From Herbaspirillum sp. GW103 (GTDB lineage: Bacteria; Pseudomonadota; Gammaproteobacteria; Burkholderiales; Burkholderiaceae_D): a DNA stretch of 64,000 nucleotides. The stretch covers positions 186,001 through 250,000 of the forward strand of contig NZ_AJVC01000005.1 in assembly GCF_000261365.1 (NCBI RefSeq). The letters are read 5' to 3'. Position numbers and translations under genes: made by a program. Positions 1-8,157 of this stretch are shown piece after piece; positions within the stretch are counted from its first letter, which is position 1, and the number at the start of each line of letters is the position of its first letter. The notes under the pieces were generated by a model that saw only the letters and a program-made list of their open reading frames with translations, was not told where the DNA came from and did no database searches.

Positions 1-2
1 TA

Positions 3-1262
3 ATCGACTACCTGCCCTCGCCCGTCGACGTGCCGGCCATCGCCGGGCATGCCGAGGACGACAGCGAGATCGAGCGCCATCCCTCGGACGAGGAACCGTT
101 CTCGGCGCTGGCCTTCAAGATCATGACCGATCCCTTCGTGGGGCAGCTGACCTTTTTCCGCGTGTATTCCGGCATCGTCAATTCGGGCGACACGGTCTAC
201 AACCCGGTCAAGGGCAAGAAGGAACGCCTGGGCCGCATCCTGCAGATGCACGCCAACGAGCGCAAGGAAATCAAGGAGGTGTTCGCGGGCGATATCGCGG
301 CCGCCGTGGGCCTGAAGGATGTGACGACCGGTGACACGCTGTCGGATCCGGAACATCCCATCATCCTGGAACGCATGATCTTCCCTGAGCCCGTGATCTC
401 GCAGGCGGTGGAACCGAAGACCAAGGCCGACCAGGAAAAGATGGGCATCGCCTTGAATCGCCTGGCGCAGGAGGATCCGTCCTTCCGCGTGCATACCGAT
501 GAGGAATCGGGCCAGACCATCATGTCGGGCATGGGCGAGCTGCACCTGGAAATCCTGGTGGACCGGATGAAGCGCGAATTCAACGTCGAGGCCACGGTGG
601 GCAAGCCGCAGGTGGCTTACCGCGAAGCGATCCGCAAGGGCGTGGAGGATGTGGAAGGCAAGTTCGTCAAGCAGTCCGGTGGACGCGGGCAGTACGGCCA
701 CGTGGTGATCAAGCTGGAGCCGCAGCCGGCCGGCAAGGGCTATGAATTCGTCGATGCCATCAAGGGTGGCGTGGTCCCGCGCGAGTTCATCCCGGCGGTC
801 GACAAGGGTATCCAGGAGTCGCTGAAGGCGGGCGTGCTGGCCGGTTACCCGGTGGTTGACGTGAAGGCTACGCTGACCTTCGGTTCGTACCACGATGTGG
901 ACTCCAACGAAAACGCCTTCCGCATGGCCGGCTCCATGGCCTTCAAGGAAGCGATGAAGCGTGCCGGTCCGATGCTGCTGGAACCGATGATGCAGGTCGA
1001 GGTGGAAACGCCCGAGGAATTCATGGGCAACGTGATGGGCGACCTGTCCTCACGGCGCGGGATGGTGCAGGGCATGGAAGACATGGTGGGCGGCGGCAAG
1101 CTGGTGCGTGCTGAAGTCCCGCTGTCGGAAATGTTCGGCTACTCGACCACGCTGCGCTCGCTCTCGCAGGGGCGCGCGACTTACTCGATGGAGTTCAAGC
1201 ACTATGCCGAAGCGCCGAGGCAGGTGGTGGAGCAGTTGTCGGGGAGCAAGGGCAAGGGTTGA
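3..1262 (+). CDS. fusA: Elongation factor G, C-terminal part (5' end outside window)
   Basis: This is the ribosomal translocase GTPase EF-G, cut by the window edge: the reading frame is open from base 3 and about 420 residues are visible, starting after the GTPase (G) domain. The visible part covers domains II-V, including the segment around GGRGQYGH, the domain IV tip region, and the domain V stretch [13 protein letters not shown]. The gene ends in a rho-independent terminator and is not followed by tuf. This suggests a stand-alone second fusA copy, as is common in Burkholderiales, rather than the str-operon copy. That last point is inference because the upstream side cannot be seen. Confidence 0.95.
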   Translation: MDYLPSPVDVPAIAGHAEDDSEIERHPSDEEPFSALAFKIMTDPFVGQLTFFRVYSGIVNSGDTVYNPVKGKKERLGRILQMHANERKEIKEVFAGDIAAAVGLKDVTTGDTLSDPEHPIILERMIFPEPVISQAVEPKTKADQEKMGIALNRLAQEDPSFRVHTDEESGQTIMSGMGELHLEILVDRMKREFNVEATVGKPQVAYREAIRKGVEDVEGKFVKQSGGRGQYGHVVIKLEPQPAGKGYEFVDAIKGGVVPREFIPAVDKGIQESLKAGVLAGYPVVDVKATLTFGSYHDVDSNENAFRMAGSMAFKEAMKRAGPMLLEPMMQVEVETPEEFMGNVMGDLSSRRGMVQGMEDMVGGGKLVRAEVPLSEMFGYSTTLRSLSQGRATYSMEFKHYAEAPRQVVEQLSGSKGKG

Positions 1263-1290
1263 TTGGACTTGCTGGCTGCTGGCTGTATGA

Positions 1291-1328
1291 AGAAGCCGAT
1301 GCGTCTTGGGGTGCATCGGCTTTTTTCT
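1291..1328 (+). terminator. Rho-independent terminator of fusA
   Basis: The arms AAGCCGATGC (1293-1302) and GCATCGGCTT (1313-1322) form a 10-bp stem with a 10-nt loop. A T-run follows (1321-1327). It lies about 30 bp after the fusA stop codon. Confidence 0.85.
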
Positions 1329-1353
1329 TATTGCAGATGGCGCAGAAAAAAAC

Positions 1354-1419
1354 GCGCAAAAACAAAAACGCCCCATTCTTGCGAATGAGGCGTTTTATCT
1401 GGCGGAGCGGACGGAGCTC
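1354..1419. repeat. Direct repeat, copy 1 (tRNA-Asp 3' end plus terminator)
   Basis: Positions 1354-1414 are identical to 1519-1579 (61 bp, offset 165). After one mismatch a further four bases match. The repeat holds the tRNA terminator hairpin and the last 15 bases of the tRNA-Asp gene including CCA, but here the remaining tRNA body is missing. It looks like a decayed second tRNA-Asp copy or an att-like scar. Its hairpin at 1369-1392 followed by a minus-strand T-tract would still work as a terminator. Confidence 0.85.
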
Positions 1420-1440
1420 TCCTACACAAGCGCAGGCCGC

Positions 1441-1498
1441 GGAATCGCTTGCAAGCGATTCCCTTCTCGCCCCGCCGGGAGCCGCGCAGGCGGCTCCC
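1441..1498. repeat. Two hairpins between the tRNA-end repeats
   Basis: Positions 1441-1462 are a perfect 22-bp palindrome with arms GGAATCGCTTG and CAAGCGATTCC. Positions 1477-1498 form a second hairpin, GGGAGCCGC / GCGGCTCCC with a GCAG loop. No T-tract follows either one, so their role is unknown. Confidence 0.7.
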
Positions 1499-1518
1499 TC
1501 CACTCCGCAGTTTTTGCT

Positions 1519-1584
1519 GCGCAAAAACAAAAACGCCCCATTCTTGCGAATGAGGCGTTTTATCTGGCGGAGCGGACGGGGCTC
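1519..1584. repeat. Direct repeat, copy 2 (overlaps the functional tRNA-Asp 3' end)
   Basis: This is the intact partner of 1354-1419. It spans the terminator hairpin and runs into the 3' end of the functional tRNA-Asp gene. Confidence 0.85.
1523..1557 (-). terminator. Rho-independent terminator of tRNA-Asp
   Basis: On the minus strand the stem CGCC-t-CATTC / GAATG-g-GGCG (1534-1557) encloses a GCAA loop. It is followed by TTTTTGTTTTT (complement of 1523-1533). It sits directly downstream of the tRNA. Confidence 0.85.
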
Positions 1585-1641
1585 GAACCCGCGACCCCCG
1601 GCGTGACAGGCCGGTATTCTAACCAACTGAACTACCACTCC
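1565..1641 (-). tRNA. tRNA-Asp (anticodon GTC)
   Basis: A 77-nt cloverleaf on the minus strand with encoded CCA. The acceptor GGAGTGG pairs with CCGCTCC (one G-T), with discriminator G. The anticodon stem is CCGGC/GCCGG around loop CTGTCAC, giving anticodon GTC. The T-arm carries GTTCGAG. A TATAAT -10 element lies upstream at 1682-1687 on the minus strand and a terminator follows. Confidence 0.97.
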
Positions 1642-1681
1642 TAAAACCGTTTCAGCTGTCCTTGCTTGCTGAAAGATCGCT

Positions 1682-1687
1682 ATTATA
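1682..1687 (-). promoter_or_regulatory. -10 element of the tRNA-Asp promoter
   Basis: A perfect TATAAT on the minus strand about 40 bp upstream of the mature tRNA 5' end. I cannot point to a convincing -35 hexamer at the usual 16-18 bp distance. Confidence 0.5.
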
Positions 1688-1751
1688 GGAGAGACTTTTT
1701 CAAAAAGCCAGGCCTTTTTTAGAAAATTGCGAAATATTTTACGAGCAGGCC

Positions 1752-2345
1752 TTACGCCTTGAACTTGCCCTCGAATGCCAGCTTGGAGAGCGGCTCACGC
1801 GGGCTGGGCACTTCACGTGCCTGCAACCCTTCCGGCAGGACCGACTTGTCACCCAGCTTGCCCACCACCACCATGGCTTCCACCGAGAATTCAGCCGGCA
1901 CATTCAGTTCAGTGCGGGCGCGGTCCTTGTCGAAACCGGCCATGCCGTGCGCATGCCAGCCCGACAGCGACGCCTGCAAGGCCAGATAACCCCAGGCCGA
2001 GCCGGTGTCGAAGGAATGGGTCGGCGCCGGTACCGCGTCGGTGGCACCCGGCGGCACCATCACGGTCCGCGACAACACCACGATCAGCGCCGAAGCATTG
2101 GCGCACCAGCTACGGTTGAATTCGTTCAACAGACCCAGCAGGCTGTCCCAGGCCGGCGTGCCACGACGCGCGTAGACGAAGCGCCAAGGCTGCGCATTGT
2201 AGGCCGAGGGCGCCCAGCGGGCGGCTTCCAGGAAAGTCAGGACGGTTTCTTCAGAGATCTCGGCACCGTTGTAGGCGCGCGGAGACCAGCGGTTCAGGAA
2301 TTGCGGATCAATGGGATAGTCAGCGTTGCGCGGATTGGCGGACAT
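1752..2345 (-). CDS. Nitroreductase family oxidoreductase
   Basis: A 197-residue protein of the FMN-dependent nitroreductase-like fold, the usual length for the short members. The N-terminal block with R-W-S-P-R-A-Y (about residues 19-25) and the segment AARWAPSAYNAQPWRF (about 41-56) are the typical FMN-contacting and dimer regions. There is no signal peptide, so it should be a cytosolic homodimer using NAD(P)H to reduce nitro, quinone or flavin-type substrates. The true substrate cannot be read from sequence. It appears monocistronic, lying between tRNA-Asp and mnmE on the same strand. Confidence 0.85.
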   Translation of the reverse strand: MSANPRNADYPIDPQFLNRWSPRAYNGAEISEETVLTFLEAARWAPSAYNAQPWRFVYARRGTPAWDSLLGLLNEFNRSWCANASALIVVLSRTVMVPPGATDAVPAPTHSFDTGSAWGYLALQASLSGWHAHGMAGFDKDRARTELNVPAEFSVEAMVVVGKLGDKSVLPEGLQAREVPSPREPLSKLAFEGKFKA

Positions 2346-2667
2346 GCTCTTTTTCCTATGGTGATGTGAGAGGGATGAATTCAGGCAGCTGGCATCTTAG
2401 CAGCGCCGCCCCTTTGCTGCAGAGCCTGGACAGATCGGTATGGATATAAAAAAACCCGCGCACCTTGCGGTGGCGGGTTAAATCCAATTCTCAGGGGTGA
2501 TGAATTGGAGGGGGAGGAACTTCAGAATAACGATGCCCCTCTTGCGCCTCCAACGTTTTTACACGCTGTAACATCCGTTGCAATTGTGCAGTGGACTGTG
2601 AGCTATCTGTCAGGATTGGGTAACTTGTTGTCGCCCTAACACGACATGCTCCGATTTGGGAGCAAGC
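2346..2667. other. Intergenic region between mnmE and the nitroreductase gene
   Basis: This stretch holds the mnmE terminator (2447-2479) and a small hairpin, TCCAATTC / GAATTGGA (2483-2490 and 2502-2509). The promoter for the nitroreductase gene should also lie here, although I see no clear consensus. No gene is visible. Confidence 0.6.
2447..2479 (-). terminator. Rho-independent terminator of the yidC-mnmE end
   Basis: Stem AACCCGC / GCGGGTT extended by CACC / GGTG around a TTGC loop. An A-run at 2448-2454 gives the T-tract on the minus strand. It is placed about 190 bp beyond the mnmE stop. Confidence 0.75.
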
Positions 2668-4068
2668 TCATTTCCCGATACAGAAGCGCGAAAAGATCAC
2701 CCCCAGCAAATCATCCGGCGTGAACTTGCCGGTGATGCTGGACAAGCGGTCCTGCGCCAGCCGCAGTTCTTCCGCAAACAGATCCAGCGCATGTTCACCG
2801 GCCTCATTGTCCAACGCCGCATGCGCCGCCGCATGGGCCAGGTGCTCATCGGCCGCCTTCAACGCCAGCAAGTGACGCTCGCGGGCCAGATAGCGCGACT
2901 CCACTGTCTGCTGCCAGCCAGCAATGCGCAGCAATTCGGCCCGCAACAAGTCCACGCCCTGTCCTTCGGCCGCCGAAAGGTAAACGTGCGTGGCATCGGG
3001 CATGGAATCCACGGCCGGCTTGTGGCCGGAGCGGTCGATCTTGTTCCAGATGCGGATGATGGGTACGCCTTCGGGGAAGCGCGCAGTGATCTTTTCATCT
3101 TCCAGCGTCGGGCCACGGTCAGCGTCCAGCATGTGCAGGATCACATCGGCCTTGGCCACCTCGGCCCAGGTGCGCTCGATGCCGATGCGCTCGACTTCAT
3201 CCGGGCCGCTGCCATCCTCGCCGGCCTCGCGAATGCCGGCGGTATCGATGATGTTCAGCGGCATGCCCTCGATCTGGATGGTCTGCGTCACCTTGTCGCG
3301 CGTGGTGCCCGCGATGGGCGTGACGATGGCCACATCCGATCCGGCCAGTACGTTCAACAGCGAGGACTTGCCCACGTTGGGCTTGCCGGCCAGCACCGCC
3401 TTCAATCCATCACGCAGCAAGGCCCCCTGGGCCGCATGCCTGAAGACCTCTTCCAGCGTGGCGCGGATAGTGGCCAGCTGACCGCGGGCGTCACTCTGCT
3501 TGAGGAAATCGATTTCTTCCTCGGGGAAATCCAGCGTCGCTTCCACCAGCATGCGCAGGCGCGTGACCTGGTCCACAAGCTCATGAATCACCTTGGAGAA
3601 GGCGCCCGAGAGCGATTCGGAGGCCGACTTGGCCGCCGCCTCGGTGGTGGCTTCGATCAGGTCGGCCACGGCCTCGGCCTGGGCCAGGTCGATCTTGTCG
3701 TTCAGGAAGGCGCGCTGGGTGAATTCACCCGGCTCGGCCAGGCGCAGACCGATCTCGCTGCCGGCCTGCACACAGCGCGCCAGCAACATCTGCATCACCA
3801 CCGGGCCGCCGTGCCCCTGCAGCTCCAGCACATCCTCCCCGGTGTAGGAATGCGGGGCCGGGAAATGGATCGCCAGGCCCTGGTCGATCGGACTGCCATC
3901 CTCGTTGAGGAAAGGCAGATAGGTGGCATGACGCGGCGACAGGCTGTCGCGACCACATACGGCGCGCATCACCGGCGCCAGGTTCTTGCCGGAAATGCGG
4001 ACCACGCCAATGCCTCCGCGTCCGGGTGCGGTGGCGATGGCGGCAATGGGAGAAGAATCGAAAGTCAT
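2668..4068 (-). CDS. mnmE: tRNA uridine-5-carboxymethylaminomethyl(34) synthesis GTPase MnmE
   Basis: A 466-residue tRNA-modifying GTPase that works with MnmG on wobble uridine-34. It has an N-terminal folate-binding domain (about 1-118), a helical domain, an inserted G domain with P-loop GKPNVGKSS (228-236) and DTAG (275-278), and the C-terminal CIGK motif at the last four residues with its catalytic Cys. The frame is open further upstream, but I chose the ATG at 4068 because [19 protein letters not shown] matches the normal family N-terminus. It is last in the rpmH-rnpA-yidD-yidC-mnmE cluster, separated from yidC by a hairpin terminator. Confidence 0.97.
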   Translation of the reverse strand: MTFDSSPIAAIATAPGRGGIGVVRISGKNLAPVMRAVCGRDSLSPRHATYLPFLNEDGSPIDQGLAIHFPAPHSYTGEDVLELQGHGGPVVMQMLLARCVQAGSEIGLRLAEPGEFTQRAFLNDKIDLAQAEAVADLIEATTEAAAKSASESLSGAFSKVIHELVDQVTRLRMLVEATLDFPEEEIDFLKQSDARGQLATIRATLEEVFRHAAQGALLRDGLKAVLAGKPNVGKSSLLNVLAGSDVAIVTPIAGTTRDKVTQTIQIEGMPLNIIDTAGIREAGEDGSGPDEVERIGIERTWAEVAKADVILHMLDADRGPTLEDEKITARFPEGVPIIRIWNKIDRSGHKPAVDSMPDATHVYLSAAEGQGVDLLRAELLRIAGWQQTVESRYLARERHLLALKAADEHLAHAAAHAALDNEAGEHALDLFAEELRLAQDRLSSITGKFTPDDLLGVIFSRFCIGK

Positions 4069-4166
4069 CTGCGAGTACTTGTTGTTGTGTTGAGGTGAGA
4101 CCGCCGCTGCTCCCCCTCGGAGCAACGACGTAAAGCCATGTTAAACCTGCCTGCCCGGTACGACCG

Positions 4167-4197
4167 AAAAAAAACCCGTGGATTCCACGGGTTTTTC
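4167..4197. terminator. Bidirectional-type terminator between yidC and mnmE
   Basis: AAACCCGTGGA / TCCACGGGTTT arms with almost no loop, flanked by an A-run on the left and a T-run on the right. Located between the yidC stop and the mnmE start, it would reduce read-through from yidC into mnmE, so mnmE probably has its own promoter. Confidence 0.75.
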
Positions 4198-4221
4198 CTT
4201 TGATGGCCTGCAAGAACCGGA

Positions 4222-5922
4222 TTACTTGGTCTTGCCGCTCTCGATGTTGCGGGTGATCACCCATTGCTGCGCGATCGACAGGATGTTGTTCGTCACCCAG
4301 TACAGCACCAAGCCGGACGGGAAGAAGAAGAACATGAACGAGAACACCAGCGGCATGAACATCATCACCTTGGCCTGGACCGGGTCCGGCGGGGTCGGGT
4401 TCAGCCTGGTCTGCAGGAACATCGATGCCGCCATGATGATCGGCAACAGGCCGATGGGCATGTTGAAGTAAGGGATGGTGCCGAACAGACGGTCAGGTGC
4501 GGTCAGGTCATGCACCCAGCCCAGCCACGGCGCGCCGCGCATTTCCACCGATGCCAGCAGCACCGAGTACAGCGAGATGAACACCGGAATCTGGATCACG
4601 ATGGGCAGGCAGCCCCCCAGCGGATTGATCTTCTCGGTCTTGTAGAGCGCCATCATCTCGCGGTTCATGGCTTGCGGATCACCCTTGTGGCGTTCGCGGA
4701 TGGCCTGCATCTTCGGCGAGACCGCCTTCATCTTGGCCATGCTGCGATAGCTGGCGGCCGACAGCGGGAAGAACACCAGCTTGATCAGCACCGTCAGCAG
4801 GATGATGGTCCAGCCCCAGTTGCCCACCAGGTTGTGGATGTGGGTCATCAGCCAGAAGATGGGCTCGGCGATCACGGTCAGGTGGCCGTAGTCGCGCACC
4901 AGATCCAGGCCCGGGGCAATGGCCTGCAGGGTCTTGGAAATGGTCGGGCCGGAATACAGCTGGCTGTCCATGGTCACGCTGGCGTTCGGTGCCACGGTGC
5001 CCAGCGGCAGGATGGAACCGACCGCATACAGGTTGTCGCCGACCTTCTTGCTGAAGATGTCGCGCTGCGCCTTCTCGGGCGGGATGAAGGCCGAGACGAA
5101 GTAATGCTGCACCATGGCGAACCAGCCATTGTCAGCCTTGTTGACGTGCTGCTGCTTGCCGTTGGCGATCTTCTCGAAGTCCAGCTTCTCGAAATGCTCG
5201 GCGTTGCTGTACACCGCAGGACCGGTGAAGGTGCTGTAGAAGTGCGATTCGCCACCGGGCTTGTTGCCGTCGCGCACCAGTTGCAGGTACAGCGAAGGAT
5301 TGATCGCCGCGCCCGTGGTGTTGGTCACGGTGTGCTTGACGTCGATCAGGTAGCTGTCGCGCTTGAAGGTGTAGGTCTTGGTCAGCTTCACGCCACCCTG
5401 CTCGGCCACCAGCACCAGCTGGATTTCATTGCCATTGTCCAGCGTACGCGGACCGGCCTGGGCAGTGAAGAGGGTCTTGTGGTTGGGGAAGGGACCGCCG
5501 ATCAGGCCCGACTCGGCCAGGTACATGTGGCCCGGTTCGGAATCGAACAGCACCACGTTCTTGGTCGGGTCGACCACGTCCGGTTGCTTCAGCAATTCCA
5601 GGCGCTTCAACTCACCGCCCACGGTATCGATGCTGGCCTTGACCAGGTCGGTGGTGATGGTGATGGTTTCGCCCTTGGTGGCGGCAGCCACGTCAGCCCC
5701 CGGCACGGCGCCAGGTGCCGGTGCGGGCGTGCCGGCCTGCGGCACGGGGGACCCGGTCGGGCTGGCGGTGGGTGCGGCCGGATTGGCGGCGGCTTGCTCC
5801 TGAGTCGGGGTGGCCGACGGGAAGAACATCGACTGATGTCCGTTATGGCGCATCCAGCCATCCCACAGCAGTAGCAGGGAGAAGGAGAATACAACCCACA
5901 GGACGGTACGTTTGATATCCAT
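4222..5922 (-). CDS. yidC: Membrane protein insertase YidC
   Basis: A 566-residue Oxa1-family inner-membrane insertase, full length for a Gram-negative YidC. An N-terminal TM helix (about residues 6-22) is followed by a Pro/Ala/Thr-rich linker and the large periplasmic P1 domain (about 75-350). The conserved five-TM core then begins near [14 protein letters not shown] and includes the coiled cytoplasmic loop and [13 protein letters not shown]. It inserts membrane proteins alone or with SecYEG; the F0 c subunit encoded by atpE in this window is a classic client in E. coli. The start lies 16 bp after the yidD stop, consistent with co-transcription. Confidence 0.98.
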   Translation of the reverse strand: MDIKRTVLWVVFSFSLLLLWDGWMRHNGHQSMFFPSATPTQEQAAANPAAPTASPTGSPVPQAGTPAPAPGAVPGADVAAATKGETITITTDLVKASIDTVGGELKRLELLKQPDVVDPTKNVVLFDSEPGHMYLAESGLIGGPFPNHKTLFTAQAGPRTLDNGNEIQLVLVAEQGGVKLTKTYTFKRDSYLIDVKHTVTNTTGAAINPSLYLQLVRDGNKPGGESHFYSTFTGPAVYSNAEHFEKLDFEKIANGKQQHVNKADNGWFAMVQHYFVSAFIPPEKAQRDIFSKKVGDNLYAVGSILPLGTVAPNASVTMDSQLYSGPTISKTLQAIAPGLDLVRDYGHLTVIAEPIFWLMTHIHNLVGNWGWTIILLTVLIKLVFFPLSAASYRSMAKMKAVSPKMQAIRERHKGDPQAMNREMMALYKTEKINPLGGCLPIVIQIPVFISLYSVLLASVEMRGAPWLGWVHDLTAPDRLFGTIPYFNMPIGLLPIIMAASMFLQTRLNPTPPDPVQAKVMMFMPLVFSFMFFFFPSGLVLYWVTNNILSIAQQWVITRNIESGKTK

Positions 5923-5938
5923 ATGCGTATTGATGAGT

Positions 5939-6301
5939 TCAGGAGTGGCTGCAACCGTCAGCGGCCACAGGGGGAGACAGCCGCGCTACCGAAGACGGCA
6001 GCGCAGTGGTCGGGGAATCGGGAACGGCAATCGAAGAAGACGGGCCTCTTGCCTCTGCCTCTGCCTCGGCATGCGCACGTGCCTCGGCCGAACCCGGCAC
6101 GAAATCCAGGCCGCCGGCATGCCAGGGATGGCACTTGCACAGGCGCTGGCCGGCCAGCAGGCTGCCCTTGAGCGCGCCATGCAGGCGCACCGCCTCGGCG
6201 GCATAGTCGGAACAGCTGGGATAGAAACGGCAATTCTGCCCCAGGAAAGGGCTCACTCCCAGCTTGTAGGCACGTAACAGCAGGAGCAGAGGGGTCTTCA
6301 T
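5939..6301 (-). CDS. yidD: Membrane protein insertion efficiency factor YidD
   Basis: A small membrane-associated protein with the family core [25 protein letters not shown] and the Cys-rich H-G-x-x-K-G pattern, located in its canonical place between rnpA and yidC. The core ends near residue 75. A 45-residue Ala/Glu/Ser/Pro-rich tail follows, which most YidD proteins (about 70-85 residues) lack. Part of the tail is coded by a GCCTCT-like hexanucleotide run near 6048-6070. Two consecutive Met codons exist (6304 and 6301); I took the second. YidD assists YidC-dependent insertion. Confidence 0.92.
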   Translation of the reverse strand: MKTPLLLLLRAYKLGVSPFLGQNCRFYPSCSDYAAEAVRLHGALKGSLLAGQRLCKCHPWHAGGLDFVPGSAEARAHAEAEAEARGPSSSIAVPDSPTTALPSSVARLSPPVAADGCSHS

Positions 6302-6319
6302 CACTTCCTGTTTTCCTGG

Positions 6320-6733
6320 CTATTTCCTGGCGAACGCGGGGGCGCTCGGCAGGAAGGCGAACAATTGCGTCAGTTCGGCGCGCAGCATGAGCTTGACTGC
6401 CACACTGCGGGCAGGATCCTTCCTGGTATTGACCGGGCGCGACAGCCGCACGATGCAGTCCACGGCAGGCAGTTCAGCCTGGCGAAACAGCTCGCGCGTG
6501 GCCCGCTTGATCGTGTTGCGGGTGACCGCACGGGGTGCCAGCCGCTTGGCCGCCACCACGCCCAGACGGGCTTGCGACAGGCTGTTGCGGCGTGCGTACA
6601 ACACGAAATGCTCGGTACGATACACGGGGCGCAAACGAAAAACGGATGAAAACTCATCCGTTTTAACGATTCGCCGATCGCGTGGGAAGTCGCCTGCTTG
6701 ACGTGCTGGAAGCGATGTACGGACGTCCGTCAC
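6320..6733 (-). CDS. rnpA: Ribonuclease P protein component
   Basis: A 137-residue basic protein, the C5 subunit of RNase P that helps the catalytic RNA mature tRNA 5' ends. Recognisable segments are the substrate-binding cleft region FSSVFRLRPVYRTEHFVLYA and the RNR-type motif region RLAPRAVTRNTIKRATRELFR. It lies between rpmH and yidD, the canonical order. The N-terminal 20 residues before KTDEF are longer than in many homologues, so an internal start is possible. Confidence 0.95.
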   Translation of the reverse strand: MTDVRTSLPARQAGDFPRDRRIVKTDEFSSVFRLRPVYRTEHFVLYARRNSLSQARLGVVAAKRLAPRAVTRNTIKRATRELFRQAELPAVDCIVRLSRPVNTRKDPARSVAVKLMLRAELTQLFAFLPSAPAFARK

Positions 6734-6759
6734 ACGAAACGGCTGCGCAAGGCCCCGGC

Positions 6760-6897
6760 TTAAACAGCAGCCAGACGCTTGCGGCCCTTGGCGCGACGGG
6801 CGTTGATCACGGCGCGGCCGCCACGGGTGGCCATACGGGCACGGAAACCATGGGTACGCTTGCGACGCACGACGGAAGGTTGGTAAGTACGTTTCAT
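6760..6897 (-). CDS. rpmH: 50S ribosomal protein L34
   Basis: A 45-residue, very basic protein: [18 protein letters not shown] at the N-terminus and [11 protein letters not shown] at the C-terminus, matching L34 along its whole length. It is first in the rpmH-rnpA-yidD-yidC order. In most Proteobacteria dnaA and oriC lie directly upstream of rpmH. Here the upstream side is a 1.26-kb non-coding stretch and then the prkA operon. Confidence 0.97.
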   Translation of the reverse strand: MKRTYQPSVVRRKRTHGFRARMATRGGRAVINARRAKGRKRLAAV

Positions 6898-8157
6898 GTT
6901 GGACTCGCTAAGTTGGGCTGCCTTGGAGCAAACAGCAAAAATAAATCGGAATTCTGGAACCGCTTTCGGTGTGCCTGTTCCGCATCACCGATGCCCTGCC
7001 GCCCAACAAGCCGGCAGCCCCTGCATCGCTGACACCATTAACTCTGTTGGCCTCTGCCGCCTCCCGGTGCAATACCTGGGTAATCGACCGGTGGGCAACT
7101 GAAACAGCACTGCGTCGGCACCGCGCGCAATTCTTCAGATGGTGAACCCTGAATTAGACTGCATTTTCCCCTTGGCTGTCAATGACTTATGCGCTTTTGC
7201 GCCCTCCCCGCCCCCGCAACGGCCGGCGTCAGAGGCAGAACGTGGCGGAATTGCCGCATCCCCTCGCAATCCCGGCCTCTCCCGGGGCCCCGCCTGCCCG
7301 GGAAAAACACGATATGAAGTTGCTTGCAAGACATCTCCCGTGATCCTGCCAATACCTTCATCGGATGGGGAGAAGGCATGAAGAAAACGCAAACAGTCCA
7401 TGCGCCCGGCGCATGAACAAATCTGTAAATCATCTAAAGCATTTTTTCAGCGGCGCTGGACATCGGTGCGCCGGGGATGCGCACCGGCTGGGGATGAGGC
7501 GGATCAGCAACAGAGCAAGAGCGCAATCGTCGCCGTTACAAAAAAGATGGTTCATGCGGGCGGCACCCTGCAATATGACAAACATGCCTGGCACGATTCC
7601 AGCTATAAGGGGATATGAAGGAAAGAGATCGGTGCACAAGCATGCGCAAAAGGCACCGGGAGGAGGAGGACCACCGCATCGGCAGGACCAGCCCGTCCGG
7701 CCTGCTCTGAATGGCCCCACGGGCATTGTCCGCCTGTTCTCTTGCGTCGGCTATCAGGGATTTCACCATGGTGTCCTGCGCGAAAATAGCGCACCGTATG
7801 GTCAACCGCTGACGCGCTGCGCACATTGAAAGAGCATGATGTGAACGAGGCTTCCAATATCCCTGTGTCGGCAAGGGGATCAGAGCGTCAGCTCAACGCA
7901 CGGGAACATGCAGTGAAAATCCTGGGCCTGGTGAACGAAGCTGCACTAATGGGATCATCAAGAGGAAGCAAAAAAAGGAATAGAATAAAAACACGATCCG
8001 AAAAGATCTTCGCATCACGCTGTGGATGCTACGGCTTTCAAAGAACACACCGGCAATGACGCAATACAGAGTCACCGACGCGTTCTTCGATAACCGCAGA
8101 TGGCAAGTCCAGACATATGAATCTGTTTCGTACTTTTTTGAGAGCGACGGAGGTGGT
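6898..8157. other. 1.26-kb non-coding interval between rpmH and prkA
   Basis: This interval must contain the divergent promoters of rpmH and prkA. I find no TTATNCACA DnaA box, no dnaA fragment, and no ORF with convincing coding character; the small open frames here lack family features and overlap on both strands. A TGGCAC at 7587 is not followed by a proper TTGC-type sigma-54 -12 element. The stretch is left unassigned. Confidence 0.6.

Noticed and set aside
7585..7605. Possible sigma-54 promoter TGGCAC upstream of prkA
   Set aside because: The -12 part (TTGC-type) is missing at the required spacing, although prkA operons can be sigma-54 dependent elsewhere.
7139..7829. Several small open frames in the rpmH-prkA interval
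   Set aside because: They overlap on both strands, lack ribosome-binding sites and resemble no protein family.
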